Shown: piece by piece, positions 51,706-64,000 of the stretch
Numbering within the stretch: the first letter of the stretch is position 1
How the letters are laid out: each line of letters opens with the position of its first letter
Assembly (NCBI GenBank): GCA_916610825.1
Contig: OU744449.1
Location: forward strand, 18,383,344-18,447,343
Origin: Haliclystus octoradiatus
Lineage: Eukaryota > Cnidaria > Staurozoa > Stauromedusae > Haliclystidae
Length of the DNA: 64,000 nucleotides
Direction of reading: 5' to 3'
The notes under the pieces: generated by a model
Seen by the model: the letters and a program-made list of their open reading frames with translations, nothing else
Told to the model about the DNA's origin: nothing
The model's database searches: none
Program-made: the position numbers and the translations under genes

Positions 51706-54700
51706 TGCACCGACCGCTAATGATATATATAATGAATAATTATACTTCAAACGCAATACCGCAGTCACCTGTAAAGTATTTGCAACTCTGATGGCCTAAA
51801 TGGATAATACTAATAGAATACGTAAATATATTCATTCAACTGAGAATAATGAAGTATGACTCTTCGCAAATTCTGATGCCAAATTGGAAATGCAATGCTA
51901 TTCACAACTGCTGTCTGTCTATATGCACATTGTCAAAGGACACGCATTCATTGTAGATGGTAGTGCATTAAAGTTTGATTAGAGCAAAAATTTTTCTTAT
52001 TTGAATTTTTTTTTTAATTTTGAAAATATGATTTTAGAGGTTCACAACTTTATTGTCCGAAATAAAAATTTGGTGCCCAGATTAAGTTTGGGGCAACGGG
52101 GATTTCGAAGCCACTCCATTTTTTATTTTTGCTTCAATAATACATGTTTAATGCATTAATTTTTCAGAGGAAATGAACGAAAACAGAATAACATTTCAAT
52201 TAAACATATATTTCAATTAAGCAACACAAACCGTCGAGGATAAAAGTATTTGGAATATTATCCGTTGCGAAATAAAACATGAATTGGCAAATTTGTAGAG
52301 GGAAAATTGTACCCTACAATATATAACAAAACCAAATCTATCAAACACTTCCTTTAGTTGAATTTCTGTTTAATGTTAGTCATTGATGGGATGGTATACT
52401 TCAAGAGTGAAACTGAAAAAAATCAATCATAATATGAGTTAAACAGGAATAATCAATCGACAAGTTTTATTTAAAAGAATGAAATGATTGGAAAATATTG
52501 CTATTATAATATCCTGATGTTCTGGCCAAAATGAGGACTAATGAATTATCATTGCGAGTCAAAACACAAGTCAAATTACTAAAATATGATAAACTTGAAT
52601 GCTACCAAGTAACTCTATTACGGCAGGTTGGAGTCATTTAACTGATGAGTTACCAATCACCGCGACTCACAATACACTAACTTATAAATTACAAAACAAA
52701 CCACTTAAATACAAACTAAGCTACGTCATACAAGGCTAACTATTAACTATAGTGAACCTAATTACATGAAAATGAGGCTAATTAATACAAATATGAGACT
52801 ATAAAAAACTACTGTAATATCGCTATATCATGGAAATATGGCTTGGTGTCACCAACTACTGTCATTTCCCGCTTGATTCGATCTGCTCTGCCCTTCCCAC
52901 TCTCTACTCCTGCTATGACATTCGCGGGCGTAATGCCCAGTTAGTAGCAATTGGTCAAATGCTCATCAATGAAAGTTTATATAGTTAAAGAAGGAGATTT
53001 TATAATGATTACGATAATGAAACTAAGATAATAATAATAATATTGATCAAGTTAATGTAAGCATAGATGACTAATTGCGTGGATAACTATAAAATAACAG
53101 AATGCAATTGTGTAGGGGAACGATAGAATACCATAGTTATATTCTTAGACCTGCATAATTTTTGACAGATATACTTTGGTATAAATGTAAGATAAGCAAT
53201 TGTAAAGATGTAAAGATAGAAAGTAAGAGCTGAATGTATACCAGAAGATTTATATGATTACGAAAATTTACTTTTTATGCTACGAAAATCAATATTAGAG
53301 AAGAAATAATTTTGTGTATTCATTGGTGTCAATCTATCTTTCCCAATTGCTCTTGACACTTAGAATTTATTGGAGAGTCTTTTTATCAAATCTTCAGAAA
53401 GTTTGAGTCTAATTGAGTCAAATCTCTAGAATGTTTGAGTCTCTCAGGGAGGTTTGTACAGTCCACCTTCAATTTGAGTAAGAATCCTGCACAGTAAAAG
53501 CTGGCAAACCCTCTTGGGTGACATATGCCATCTCTTTTAAGTTGATTGTCAAGCCCTTTCACACTACCTTTGATATATCCCACTTCAGATTCCAATTTGT
53601 CTACTCTTTATAGAAGTATAGACGATTTTTTTTTACTAGGATCTTCCCAGTGTCGGAGTATTCAGGGGTCCCTGTCCGCCACTACCAGTATCGGTATTGA
53701 ATTATTGGGTTTTAAGGCATTTGTAAATTCTGCTTGAATGTTGGACAATTGAAAGAAACTGCATCAGGAAACTTGCGGAGGCAATTGGGGAGAAGTTGTT
53801 GAGAAGGGAATTCTGGCTACCAACCCCTTCTGTCTCCTTAAATTTCCTGAATGCAGTTTCTGCCTTTGGCTCTCTGTGATTGTATGATACCCTAATAGCA
53901 TGAATCTCCTGGCTCATTCAGCAAATTCGTAGATTTTTCGCAAATTGAGACAACTTGGCTATTTCAGGAATGCATCTGAATAGATGTGTCGGAGCCAATT
54001 TTTACCCTGAAGTTTATTATTTAAATTCACGCATGCGTTTTGATTGATTGACATTTCTATTGTTAATATATTGCTCAATTGACGCCCGCGAGTCAGTTGG
54101 AGAAATGGGGTCAGTGCTACCACAACAAAATTATTAGCGTAAAGTACACACACGGTGCGTGAATATTTATTATAATTGTCTTTTCATTATATATTATCAT
54201 CGTCTTTTTTAGTTTTTACTTATATTAGTTTTTTCTCATATTTCTTATCTTGCCATTTTAAACGTCACGTTCCATTTACCATCATACCTATATCTGTTAT
54301 CATACAATTACAACAAATTTTGAAGCATCATTTTGGTGTAGCAAATTTTGTCTCTTGTCTGTCTCTATACATCCAAACTAAATCCTACTTTCGTATATAC
54401 CTGTCAAAGCTCCAACTCTGTGTAAATGTAGCAAATCAAAACCAAACAGTTTGATGGATTCATAAAGGTTCAAAAACGTGTTTGTCAAGTTACTAGATAA
54501 ATCAATCATGCAAACAAGATCCTTGCAAAAAACAACAGAAGTAATCAAGCATGTCAGGAAAATGCAATCAGTTTCCCTTAGGGAAAAATCAAGGCAATCA
54601 AAAAATAGTTTCGACAGTAGTTTGAAGTAGTCAAACAAATCAAAGAGAATGCAAGCATTTTGAAGGTTTGGAATTAGTTAATACAAAGAGACATAGATAG

Positions 54701-55760
54701 GAACGATCTACGACGCCATGAAGACTTTCTGAATACGTCTTCTGTTTCCTATTTTAATTCATATAGTTATTCAATAATTGCCTTGTCTAAATTAGCTTTT
54801 TTTTTAAATAAAATTAAGTCCAATTCACTTCTACTTTTAAATTTACGCTACTTCCATTTGTATGTGTGCATGTATGTGAGGCGGGGATTTACGATGCCGT
54901 TTTAGTTGCAATATACTAGAAACACATATCAATAGATTCGTCATTAACTAGAGAGGTACTTGACTGGCTTTAAGTGAAAATAATAAGATGTGTTATTATC
55001 TTATCTTTAAATCTTTAGTTGGAAATTATATAATGATTGATCAGAAATTGTTATTGGAAAATGATTTGGAATAGAACGTTATAAAATTTGTAAACAAACC
55101 CGCCTTATGATATTTTCTGATAGGAATTTAATTCAGACAACCCCCCAATATGTTGTACCTTACAACTTTATGACACTTGGGTTAGTGTTTCCAGGATATT
55201 TTTTGGAAGATATGGCTACAACTTCCACGTGCTTCGGGAGCAACTAAATAGTACCAAATTGAGTAAATAAATCCATGTGCGTTCTACTTTTCACTTCAAA
55301 ACATTCTGCTTCTTTCAAAAGCAAAAAATGAAATAGAATATTTTCTCAATTAAATTAATGCTTCAGCAGTTAAACCTGACGATTCATATCTCCATATAAG
55401 CATGCATTTGTATGCAACTCGAAACCTAGTTGTTTGAAATTTATTGTTATCAACGTTTCATAACAGTTCAACAGCTAACAAAATACTTATTCTTGTTTCC
55501 CAGAAGAATATGTATTAGAAGTGATTTAAATGAAAGTTGCGGCATAAATCGAAATGAACTATTTTCCATTCTCAATCTCCGCTGTATAGCTGCGTTTTCG
55601 TGAACAATTCCCGGGAATTTTTTTGAATACTATTGGCTACAATGTCAAATCGAAGCTACTTCAACACTGTTGCAATTGTTCTCTTTCAGAAAATCACGGT
55701 CTCTTTCTTGTTGATGTTACCATGGAATTACAGTCAGAAGTGGTTAGATATTTTATAAAG
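51706..55760. other. Spacer between glycosyltransferase-like gene and its duplicate
   Basis: No gene is firmly seen. Minus-strand open pieces at 53386-54153 (for example KLESEVGYIKGSVKGLDNQL) sit in one stretch and could be a broken ORF of an unrecognised element. Confidence 0.35.
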
Positions 55761-55948
55761 CAGCCTACAAATAATATGGAAAACGTTATTAGAATGTTTG
55801 TGAAATTCACTATAACAGGAATGGGATGACACGGAAAATATATATTTTATTCATACAATCACTTGATTCAAAATTGTTATTCATAGATCGGTGATATCAT
55901 TTTTATTCTTCTGAAGAGATGCTAAACATAAATTAATTTAGCAAAGAC

Positions 55949-57089
55949 ATGAAATTGAAAAGAAGATCATCTATTATTATTATTATCGCACTTCTTTTAA
56001 TGTTTGGATTGTTGATATCTTACAAACAAACGAGAGGTATCAAAATCCCCAAATTAATTATCAAATCGAGTACAGAAAGGAAGCATTCTATACAAATACT
56101 TACAGTTCTGACTGAAGAAGTAGTTAAAAATCCAATTATAGAGTAATACGGCCCAAACAAAAACATTTTCCTTATCTAACACAAACTCCTCAGTGTCTAA
56201 CTAAGCACTGGTTACATAAAAATCTACTACGCAATGGGTCAGACCTTGATGTTTATGTATTATCTTATATAAGAAAATGCAATAACTCAAGCATTGATAA
56301 ACATATCAATCACTTCTTTAACCAATCAAGGACTACAAAAACAACATGGAGTACTGGTAGAAATATGATTTATGACATCGTCAAGAAGGTTATGGTAGAA
56401 AATATGACTATTACTTTTTTACAGACGTTGATGTGTAGTTAATGGATTATAGAATAAGTGAAAATAATGTCATACCTTCAAAGCAAATCCTTAAACAACA
56501 TTTCCAGAACAGCCTTAGCTCAAACAAATCAATTGTGAGAGATTATGAAAAGTTTCTTCTTGAATATAGACCATATGTTCGCTCTACAACCCTTGTACTC
56601 AAAAGAGTGAATGCGCTAGACAATATCAAAGTCATTTTTGCCAAAACAATGCTACAAAATGGGAAAGCATTCACCAGATATAATGTACACCAGGCAATTT
56701 GATGTTACCTTCAATGCCTTTATGTATGACGCAACAATAGAGTTACTACTCTACAATTCGATGCAAGATAATCGTTCCCGGTGGGAAAGTCAGCTTAAAT
56801 TGATTGTTGTTGTGGAGCTGCTAGAGGAAAGAAACTAGTAACTTATTATAACATGTCTGTTAATAATCCCACCCATCGTAAATACCCTCAAGGAGATTTA
56901 ACATCCATTCTAAATAGTTTCAATCAGTCAAGTATTGAAGAAAAGAATAATTTCATTGCCTTAAAACGGAGGATGATTGCTAGAAATGATACGATTTGAT
57001 TCTGGTATAGCTCTGACATCATTTGTTTGGATGTGGTTAGAGAGAAAGTTTAACTTTATATAGCTTCCAAGCAGACAGTAGTTGAATAG
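55949..57089 (+). pseudogene. Decayed duplicate of the DDD-motif gene
   Basis: It aligns with 50578-51705 from MKLKRRSS to the end, with upstream similarity beginning about 55780. The DDD motif is changed to DVD and the next-but-one codon is TAG (near 56437) where the intact gene has CAG. Frameshifts occur around 56145, 56390, 56590, 56700 and 56810. The rest is very similar, so the duplication and loss are fairly recent. Confidence 0.92.
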
Positions 57090-60000
57090 TACACCTAAAG
57101 TATCCTTCTGTAGATAATAGAGTTTCGCGATCTGATTATTCTAAATGTCACGCGAGTTTGATAGTTATTTTACAAAAGATTAAAAGTTTGCCTCTCGTAT
57201 CAGTTTAATTTTTTATGATGTTTGTTTGTTTGTTTCATTAAGTGTCAATATATCCAAAATAAATACAGGATGTGTGACTGGTTTGTAAGATGTAGTCTTT
57301 TTATACATATTCAAATAAATTATTTACATGACTACAGACTAGATAATATCCCAAGTCGTCTTGCTATTTGGGATCATGCTAAATTGGTAAACAATAGCTT
57401 TAATTGTTCTTTGGTGCACTTCATCGTCAATGTAGTTTTCATTACAAATTTTGCATGTCCCTTCTGGGTATGGAATGTCAAAGTATCTACCAATCTGAAT
57501 CTCGAGTTTGTGTGCACTAGTTCGTAGTTATAGTTGCTGCACACCTAGCAGAAGCATTTGATATAGTAGAGAACTTGGAAGTTCAAAATGTTCGTAAATT
57601 TACCTAAAAATTTAATTGATAGGATCTGTTAAGGTATTTTGGTGGAGGTCAATGCAATGTTAAAGAGATGGCCGCTGGCTGCTTCACTCGTAATTTATTG
57701 TAAATACAAACACTTTTAAATGCCTCATGGTCAATTGTATGATTTTACTTCACATATAAGATGATTATCTATTAGATATAAGTTATGTCCTGATGTTCCC
57801 ACATTTGTTTACATATGATGTTGATTTACTTTACATTTCATGAGAACTGTAGGCTAGAATTATTCATTGGTTAATGTTGAAGAACAAGAATAACAACATA
57901 GGTTGCTTAGATTTGTATATTTCTTCTTATAAATAAATATTCATCCATGTTATGTCGACGGGTATGTCGACAGTAAACTGTACATAGAGTTCTCATTGGT
58001 CTCTATGAGTTATCATAGTTCTTATTGAGTTCTCATGATTTGAATTTTACATTCACTGTATTTATAAGGTTTAACATGAATGCTAATGACTACTAGATCA
58101 TGTATCGTCAATTGGTCATTGTAGGTCACGCAGGTTCTCATATGTTCCAGAACGTCCTAGATGATTCAGGAAGCTGCTATATAACTTCCCACCAGATGGT
58201 GGAGCCATAAATAACAAGGCATAATATAGGCTGAAAATTCTGAAAGTAATAAAGATTAATGTTCATATAGACATATATGTCTAAAGTGTCTACAAGTGAT
58301 AAGTGTATGTAAATATAAATGATCATAAATGCAAATAATTATGGTATAATATAAGGTTATGCTGGTAATAATGTTCACGACTCAACAGAATTTTTATTAT
58401 ATATTGCAGTATATAGGTCTTTAAATAATTTGAACTTCTCCTTGTGATTTTAAGATTTAATTCAATAGAGGAATTTGCTACACAAACTACTGATAATTAC
58501 AGCAGATGACTATATTTTACAACATACCGTATCTAGTGAAATAACTTTCACAGAATTATGTGTTGTAATTGTAAATAGACATAATGCTTTCTGCTATATT
58601 ATGAATTGCTATCAACATAACAATAATAGTTATTATTAATATCGTTGCCTTATTTAAATTTCTGTTATTAAGTGTCATATATCAATTTGCTTTTCTTTCG
58701 TCTTCTTTTTGCCAATAGTTTGATTGATATGTAATCCATTTTATTTCATGATCACGTAGTCTCTATACACTCTGACGTATCTTGATACATGATGAAGTCA
58801 TTTAACTTTGTTGTTATCCAGTAAGGGATAAGCACAACAAACATAGTACATACTCTACTAATTGTTAAAATAAGGAATTCTGAATGTAAATGTTGATGTT
58901 AAAATATAATCAAAATTTCCATCGTCAAATTTTAAAGAGGTTGGGGGGGGGACAAGCATGACAAAAATTGTCACCTTGCAAAATCTGAATGATCGTTGAG
59001 TGAAGCTAAATTAACTGCACACACTATTTACTTGAAGAGTATGTTGTGAAAAGGCATTGCTCTGATAGTTTGAAAAAATTAATCAAAAATGCTGATTTTT
59101 AGTGGGGATGAGGGTGCAAATATTGACAAAAATTGTCCTAATCGCCAAATTTGAATGAGCGTTTAGCATAGTTTAGAAATTAGTTTCACTTACAATTTAT
59201 TTGCAGAGCATGTTTTGTATATAAAAGCATTTCTGTAATAATTTTAAAGAATATCAAAAATGTTGGTCATTGATGGGGATGAAAAATGGGGTGCAAATAT
59301 GACGAAAAATGTCTTATCTCCAAATCATGTTGTTTTAATATATAAATATAAATGTAATATCATCATAAATCATCTTAAACTATAAAAGTTTAAGTCCTAA
59401 TCAAGAGTTTAAATCTTTAAACTACACTGATTTTATTTCCAAATCTCTATTTTTGAGAAGTTATACTGAGATGTAAAGATTTGTCACACACTATTTTTTA
59501 AATTATCTAGGAAACCTGAGACACAAATTCTATTTAAACAAGGTCTGAGCCCAAGCACGGTTTCAAGGTATAACAATCATCAACAGTATCAAATATATGT
59601 TAACATTAAAGCTCACCTCGGCAGTTTCTATCTGTCCAGAGACCATAATCAAGAATACAGAGCCTTGATAAATATTGCTACTGCCTCCTTCCATATTTCG
59701 GAATTAATATGCAGGCTCTGGCTTTAGACTAAGTGTTCAATATTATTCTGTAGACATCCTAAAATTCATTTTTTCAAGGCAAATGAAAGGTGCTGCATTG
59801 ATCTTTTAGTGAAGTCATATTGAAAACATTAGCATCTACTTTCTAGGATCGATCGTTATCAAGCAGTTGCAACAAATTATATAAAGCAGCTCAATTACCC
59901 CTAAACTACCAACTATCAGCTGTTTGCATTACAAAAATTTCGAAAACAAGAACTAACTAATTTTCAGTTTCGTCTAGTATTCCAAAATTCTCATCATGCA

Positions 60001-60548
60001 TCTTGACAGTGAAGCAGCAACAACCTCTGACTTTCCAAACATCTCACTCCGCGTGCAAATCGAAAAAGAAGAGACCTCATTTCACTCAGCTTCAATTCAT
60101 ACAAACCATTCACCCTACATGGGTGAAGCTTGTACCAGCGGAGATAATACAATAATCCCAAGACCATGGTGACGCTATATACCCTTAGCAACTATGCGTT
60201 TGAGACATTTTATGTATGCAAGTTGTTCAGCCTTCAGTCTTGTTCAGTTGTTGAAGCCTTGACTTTCAAAGGAAAGGTTTATTTTTTTTCAATCGCTTGC
60301 TAAATGTATATCTCACTCTTATTCACTCTCAATGGCAATGTATGCCTGTGCGAGCCTTTGTGTCAGCAACATTTTTTGTGTGTGATAGTACTGATAATCA
60401 TGTATTTTATATCCCTTGTCTGTGTAGCCTACTACGCCTTAATGGATTCGTTCAATAATTTCAGATGTCTTGATTTCAGATTCACGTGTGATTGGCCTTA
60501 ACCTTAGATCTTGTACACAGATCCTTAATCATTGCATTTTTCATTCTT
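57090..60548. other. Spacer before SNU13 homologue
   Basis: No gene recognised. It includes a diverged tandem repeat at 58930-59330. A TATATAA at about 58170, followed by CCACCAGATGGTGG (about 58188), may be a promoter or LTR piece, unassigned. Confidence 0.35.
58930..59330 (+). repeat. Diverged tandem repeat, unit about 170 bp
   Basis: Two and a third units. Each has a GGGGATGA- or GGGGGGGG-like stretch, then GACAAAAATTGTC, then AATCTGAATGA or AATTTGAATGAGCG, then GAGTATGTT or GAGCATGTT and a run ending ATCAAAAATG. The divergence is substantial, so it is old. Confidence 0.65.
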
Positions 60549-60669
60549 ATGACTGAAGCCTTGAACCCCAAAGCCTTTTCCCTTCCTTATCCACAACTTT
60601 ATGTCACCATGGTTGATCTCATACAACAAGCAGCCAACTACAAGCAATTGAAAAAAGGAGCAAATGAAG
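60549..60669 (+). CDS. SNU13: SNU13-like exon 1
   Basis: It encodes [20 protein letters not shown], then [20 protein letters not shown], leaving phase 1 at GAAG/GTAATA. The exon end at GANE matches the conserved intron position of the family. Confidence 0.8.
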
Positions 60670-62112
60670 GTAATATCCAAAACATTTCATGGGTTCAAGG
60701 TTTAACTGTGTCGTTATCTGGAATAAACTTGGGCACGGTTATTGATTAGATAATTGCCCCGGGAGGGGGCTAACTCCACTATGACGATTATATGGGGATG
60801 CCTCTTTTTTTGGTCTGAGATTTCAAAGTTTGGAGCTTTCGGGTATCCTATTTTTGACTTTTTAAAGAATTTTTGAAAAGTATTTGGTATCATTTTTGTG
60901 TATTTACTTGAAATCATTCAACTATCTTTACAAAATCAAGGTATTGTAGACTTAATTGTGATATCAGCAGACGCAAAGCCATTGGAGATCCTTCTTTATC
61001 TTCCCCTGTTATGTGAAGATAAGGTATTGATTTCTGATCTCCGTTTGATGAATTCCAATATTTGCAATAATGCATTTGTAGTGCACTCCTTCTGCAGGAC
61101 TCAGCATGAATTTTATAACCGATATTTCCCGCAGGTTTGATAACCTCCTGCTTACATAACATAGTATTTATAAAAGTGGAATACCTGTGAGCCAGTCTGT
61201 AAAGCATGGCAGCTGCTCCTCGAGATGAAAATTTTCTGACTGGCTCTTAGTCATGAACTATTTTGTCCTTTTCTTCCGAATCATTGCTGAGATGATGGAT
61301 TTCTGCGCCCCTGAAGTCAACTTTGATCAGTTGCCGCCCACGAGATTTCGTCTAGATTGCCATTATTTGCAGACTGGAGTATGAGTCTGCCAAAAAAAGT
61401 CAAAATGTTGTGCTGCCTCGTTATAAAAGTGAAAATCATTTCTAGTACGTAATATTAGTTTTTGGGTAGTTTTCAAAAGCCATCTATTCAAATAATTTTT
61501 CAATTATTCGACCTTGTTTTGAATAATGTTCCGTAAATCCTTTTTCTTGTAATAAAAAAAGATGGCGGGAGTAATAAAAATCGTAATATTTGAATAACTA
61601 TTTTGGCATTTAATAGAATCTGTAGTACGTAACAACTCGAAGCAGGCTACGGCAAATTGCTAATCAACTATATGAGAGTCAAACAGTGGCTCAAATCTCA
61701 AGAAATAAATATAGTGGTGATATTTCTCATGCAGACGAGGATGACATTGCCTATATTTAATATATATAAATTGAGCTGTCCCTTTGATTTAAACAGGCAG
61801 TTTTCATGCTGAACGCAGTGAATCTACTTGGGTCTGCAATGCTGTATTGCGATTGATCAGAACATTATTTTTGTTTTAGGTCAACAACATTTGCTCATTA
61901 ATCATAACTATTAAATTACTTTTTCAACATTGATGTCATCCATCTCTTTACAGAATGTTCCTTACGTCTTTGTTAGATCAAAGCAAGCCCTTGGTCGAGC
62001 AGCTGGAATGTCTCGTCCGGTCATTGCATGTGCTGTTACAATCAATGAAGGATCACAGTTGAAAAAAAAAATTCAATCTTGCCAACTTTCAATCGAGAAG
62101 TTACTCATCTAA
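60549..62112 (+). CDS. SNU13: SNU13/NHP2L1 (15.5K) homologue, shortened
   Basis: A homologue of the L7Ae-family protein that binds kink-turns in U4 snRNA and box C/D snoRNAs, in the nucleus. Three exons in phase give 120 residues; human has 128. Matches run throughout: [62 protein letters not shown] and the C-terminal end. The segment ATKTLNR after GANE is missing, and the normal acceptor of exon 2 appears destroyed. The gene may encode a paralogue with altered RNA binding or be a young pseudogene. Confidence 0.8.
60941..61023 (+). CDS. SNU13: SNU13-like exon 2, shortened at its start
   Basis: The first usable acceptor in phase is AATCAAG at 60940, giving [20 protein letters not shown] and LPLLCEDK. 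Upstream lie CAACTA and CAAAATCAAGG, which resemble the lost codons for A-T-K-T-L-N-Q but are scrambled and not preceded by AG. Donor GATAAG/GTATTG. Confidence 0.65.
61024..61953. other. Intron 2 of the SNU13-like gene
   Basis: 930 bp. I checked for box C/D snoRNA motifs; a near-C box (GATGATGG, about 61292) has no matching D box at the right place. Nothing supported. Confidence 0.4.
61954..62112 (+). CDS. SNU13: SNU13-like exon 3
   Basis: Acceptor CATCTCTTTACAG. It encodes [20 protein letters not shown] to SIEKLLI and TAA, close to the family throughout, including the Ser-Arg-Pro-Val loop. Confidence 0.88.
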   Translation, partial: NVPYVFVRSKQALGRAAGMSRPVIACAVTINEGSQLKKKIQSCQLSIEKLLI

Positions 62113-63748
62113 CCGATTATTCAAAGCAGTTGTGTGACATTTGCAAGTCCTTTTGTTGGTGGCTGATGTCATGTCTTCTGGCACCATACATTGTATTATA
62201 CCAGGACTACTGATTGAGCTGTTTAATTTGCATCCCCACTGAGGAGTGTAACTGTACATCTAACTGCTTATGTGATTACCTGTCATTCCAGTTCAATCAT
62301 AAGAAAACTCTGCGAATGACTTGGTGTAGCCCTTCAATTTCCGAGCCATTACTAATCTATATATGCTACTTTCTTTTGTTGGATCTGATGATATCGTGTG
62401 GTTATCCATAATATATTGATCAATGTACAGCATAGATCCCCAACGTAACTTAGTTTAATTTCTAGATGGTAGTTCAAGGGAAACAAGAATTTTAGGTAAG
62501 GGTTTAGGCGAGGCATGAAAGCAACGCTGCAACACATTTCCGGAGAACCTTTCATCAACTGAAAGAGCTATATTCAATCCCACGGTGATTTAGCAGGACA
62601 TATGTAGAAAGAACGGACTCAACTGTGTATCAGTATGTTTCAATTATAGAGGAAAGACATACAATTATATTATTCATAGCAACCTTTGGATCTTTCTTTA
62701 TAAGAAATAACCTAACTTTTTATTGGTCTTACAACTAATTTTCAAAGTCGGATTTAACGTACTTTGGATATGTTGGTAAGCGATGAAAACTACTCCTTAT
62801 AACAAATTTTTAGCTTCCAACAAATTTTCTGTACATTCAAACTTCAATGGCTATATTATTATACTTTATACATACATACACAAAAGTCACTATATAAATT
62901 TGGAAATTAACATCTTGCATATCTATGTATCTATTTTCGTTCAAAACTGTACATATCACCTCTACAGGCACAAAGAGTTTTGATCGATCATTTTTTCTAT
63001 CTGTACATGTCACTATAATGCGATTTTATTTAGCGCTAGTCTTTTACCGCCAAAATTGACCTGAGACATGGTGTTTAGGAGATTTTCGTGTCTCAACTTT
63101 TAAAACCAATAAAGCAACGATTGTATTTACTGCAACAGAGTGCGCTTAGATGCCGTGGCATTTAACCTGACACTGTGACGCATGACACGTGAATGTCAAC
63201 CGTGATATCATCATGATCTCATGTCAACTAACATTTGTATAGTATAACCGTATATAGCAACCTAAAAGAATTATTATACAACCATGATAACTAACCAATA
63301 TGTAATCGTGTTTAATAGGTCAAACAAGACCATCAGCCTTTGTATGTACGTTTTTGAAATCTGATCTCCTAGCTTTTTTGTTTACGACATGTTATTTTAG
63401 TGAGTTGATGACATCTGAGCCCTGAATTCTGAAACGCTGAGGTCCAGCAAACACTGACGGTCAGGGGACTTCCCCAGTGAGTCCGGAAGGTTTCACAGCG
63501 GTCAGTCACAATTATACAGCTATACAACGTCCCTTAACGTCGTGTCAGGGTACCAAACACTTTTATCAAAATATTTTCATATGTTTACGTCATAAGTGCC
63601 GACTAGGTAACAAAATTACGGCTTGGCAACCTACGTATTTTTGATTAATTGGAGACGTATATAAACAATCCCACCCAGTTTGAATCGCAGAAAAGAGGCG
63701 CCAGAAAGTTTTCGACACAGTTTTTGAAAGCGAAATGTCTGCTTCTTC
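62113..63748. other. 3' flank of the SNU13-like gene
   Basis: No gene recognised; short open frames at 62214-62411 and 62783-62983 have no motif. Confidence 0.4.
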
Positions 63749-64000
63749 CAGGGGCGGATCAGTTTTAAAATAGGGTGAGTCTCGAAACTGAAATCGGACA
63801 ATAAAGGGGCGAAGCCCCGTCCATCTAGGGGGGTGCGGGGGCATGCCCCCCCGGAATTTTTTTTGTAATTTCAAGCTCTTAGGAGCTCTCTAAAAGCAGT
63901 TTGGTCTCAACTTTACTATATTGAAGCATTACTAAAACACTGGTCATTCAAGACAAAACACATTTCAATTTTTTTGATTGATGATTTTCGATTTCGTATA
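63749..64000. mobile_element. hAT-like element, partial at window end
   Basis: It begins CAGGGGCGGATCAGTTTTAA and runs to the last base. Its reverse complement is nearly identical to 29228-29479, including the GGGGCGAAGCCCC hairpin and TTTTGTCTTGAATGACCAG. The few differences include length changes in homopolymers. It belongs to the same family as the insertion in the LINE, in opposite orientation, and its other end lies outside the window. Confidence 0.93.

Noticed and set aside
60898-61140. 80-codon frame starting 43 bases before SNU13-like exon 2
   Set aside because: Only its middle part, 60941-61023, matches SNU13; the ends run into introns.
61280-61400. Possible box C/D snoRNA in the SNU13-like intron
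   Set aside because: GATGATGG is not a proper C box and no D box closes a terminal stem.
1-64000. CRISPR array, operon or bacterial gene cluster
   Set aside because: No regularly spaced identical short repeats, no ribosome-binding sites, and genes are split by GT-AG introns.

Overview
The window is AT-rich genomic DNA from a multicellular animal. Genes are split by GT-AG introns, there are three kinds of retroelement plus many small DNA transposons and foldback repeats, and palindromes such as TAGGCCTA recur, as in many marine invertebrate genomes. No rRNA, mitochondrial or bacterial signal was seen. Homology was judged by eye from motifs, so the species is not resolved; a marine invertebrate is an inference.

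Layout. (1) 1-1973: a hAT-like element (87-1339) lies upstream of the last coding exon (1710-1973) of a PLA2G6-type calcium-independent phospholipase A2, copy A. (2) 3519-26018: a second PLA2G6-type gene, copy B, reconstructed as 14 exons with consistent splice phases and about 889 residues. It has an N-terminal domain, five or so ankyrin repeats, a patatin lipase domain with a Ser579/Asp711 dyad, and the conserved C-terminal exon. It starts MGQKIS, which fits an N-myristoylation signal. Intron 11 holds an 823-bp foldback element. Intron 12 (12.3 kb) holds an intact young Ty3/Gypsy element (14533-19096, perfect 5-bp target duplication), a MITE (19747-20280) and a decayed antisense Gypsy element (20302-24346) inserted in a TTCTA microsatellite. 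(3) 26414-30410: a 113-bp direct repeat and a decayed LINE, interrupted next to its reverse-transcriptase active site by a hAT-like element (27899-29479) with a perfect 8-bp target duplication. (4) 33100-45300: a small cluster of secreted WAP-domain genes. One gene is complete (41978-44654, four exons, 144 residues). Broken exon copies lie on both sides, spread apart by MITEs, inverted repeats, a tRNA-like relic, a fossil LINE and a 448-bp transposon that carries a RecQ-like helicase fragment. (5) 46104-48235: a truncated antisense Gypsy element. (6) 50578-51705: an intronless type II membrane protein with a DDD motif, probably a Golgi glycosyltransferase. A segmental duplicate at 55949-57089 is a pseudogene, with DDD changed to DVD and a nonsense codon just after. 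(7) 60549-62112: a three-exon SNU13/NHP2L1 (15.5K) homologue that seems to lack about seven residues of the kink-turn RNA-binding segment. (8) 63749-64000: the start of a third hAT-like copy, nearly identical to the end of the 27899-29479 copy but inverted.

The genes do not form one pathway. The common theme is local duplication (PLA2G6, WAP, glycosyltransferase-like) followed by partial decay, with transposons enlarging introns and spacers.
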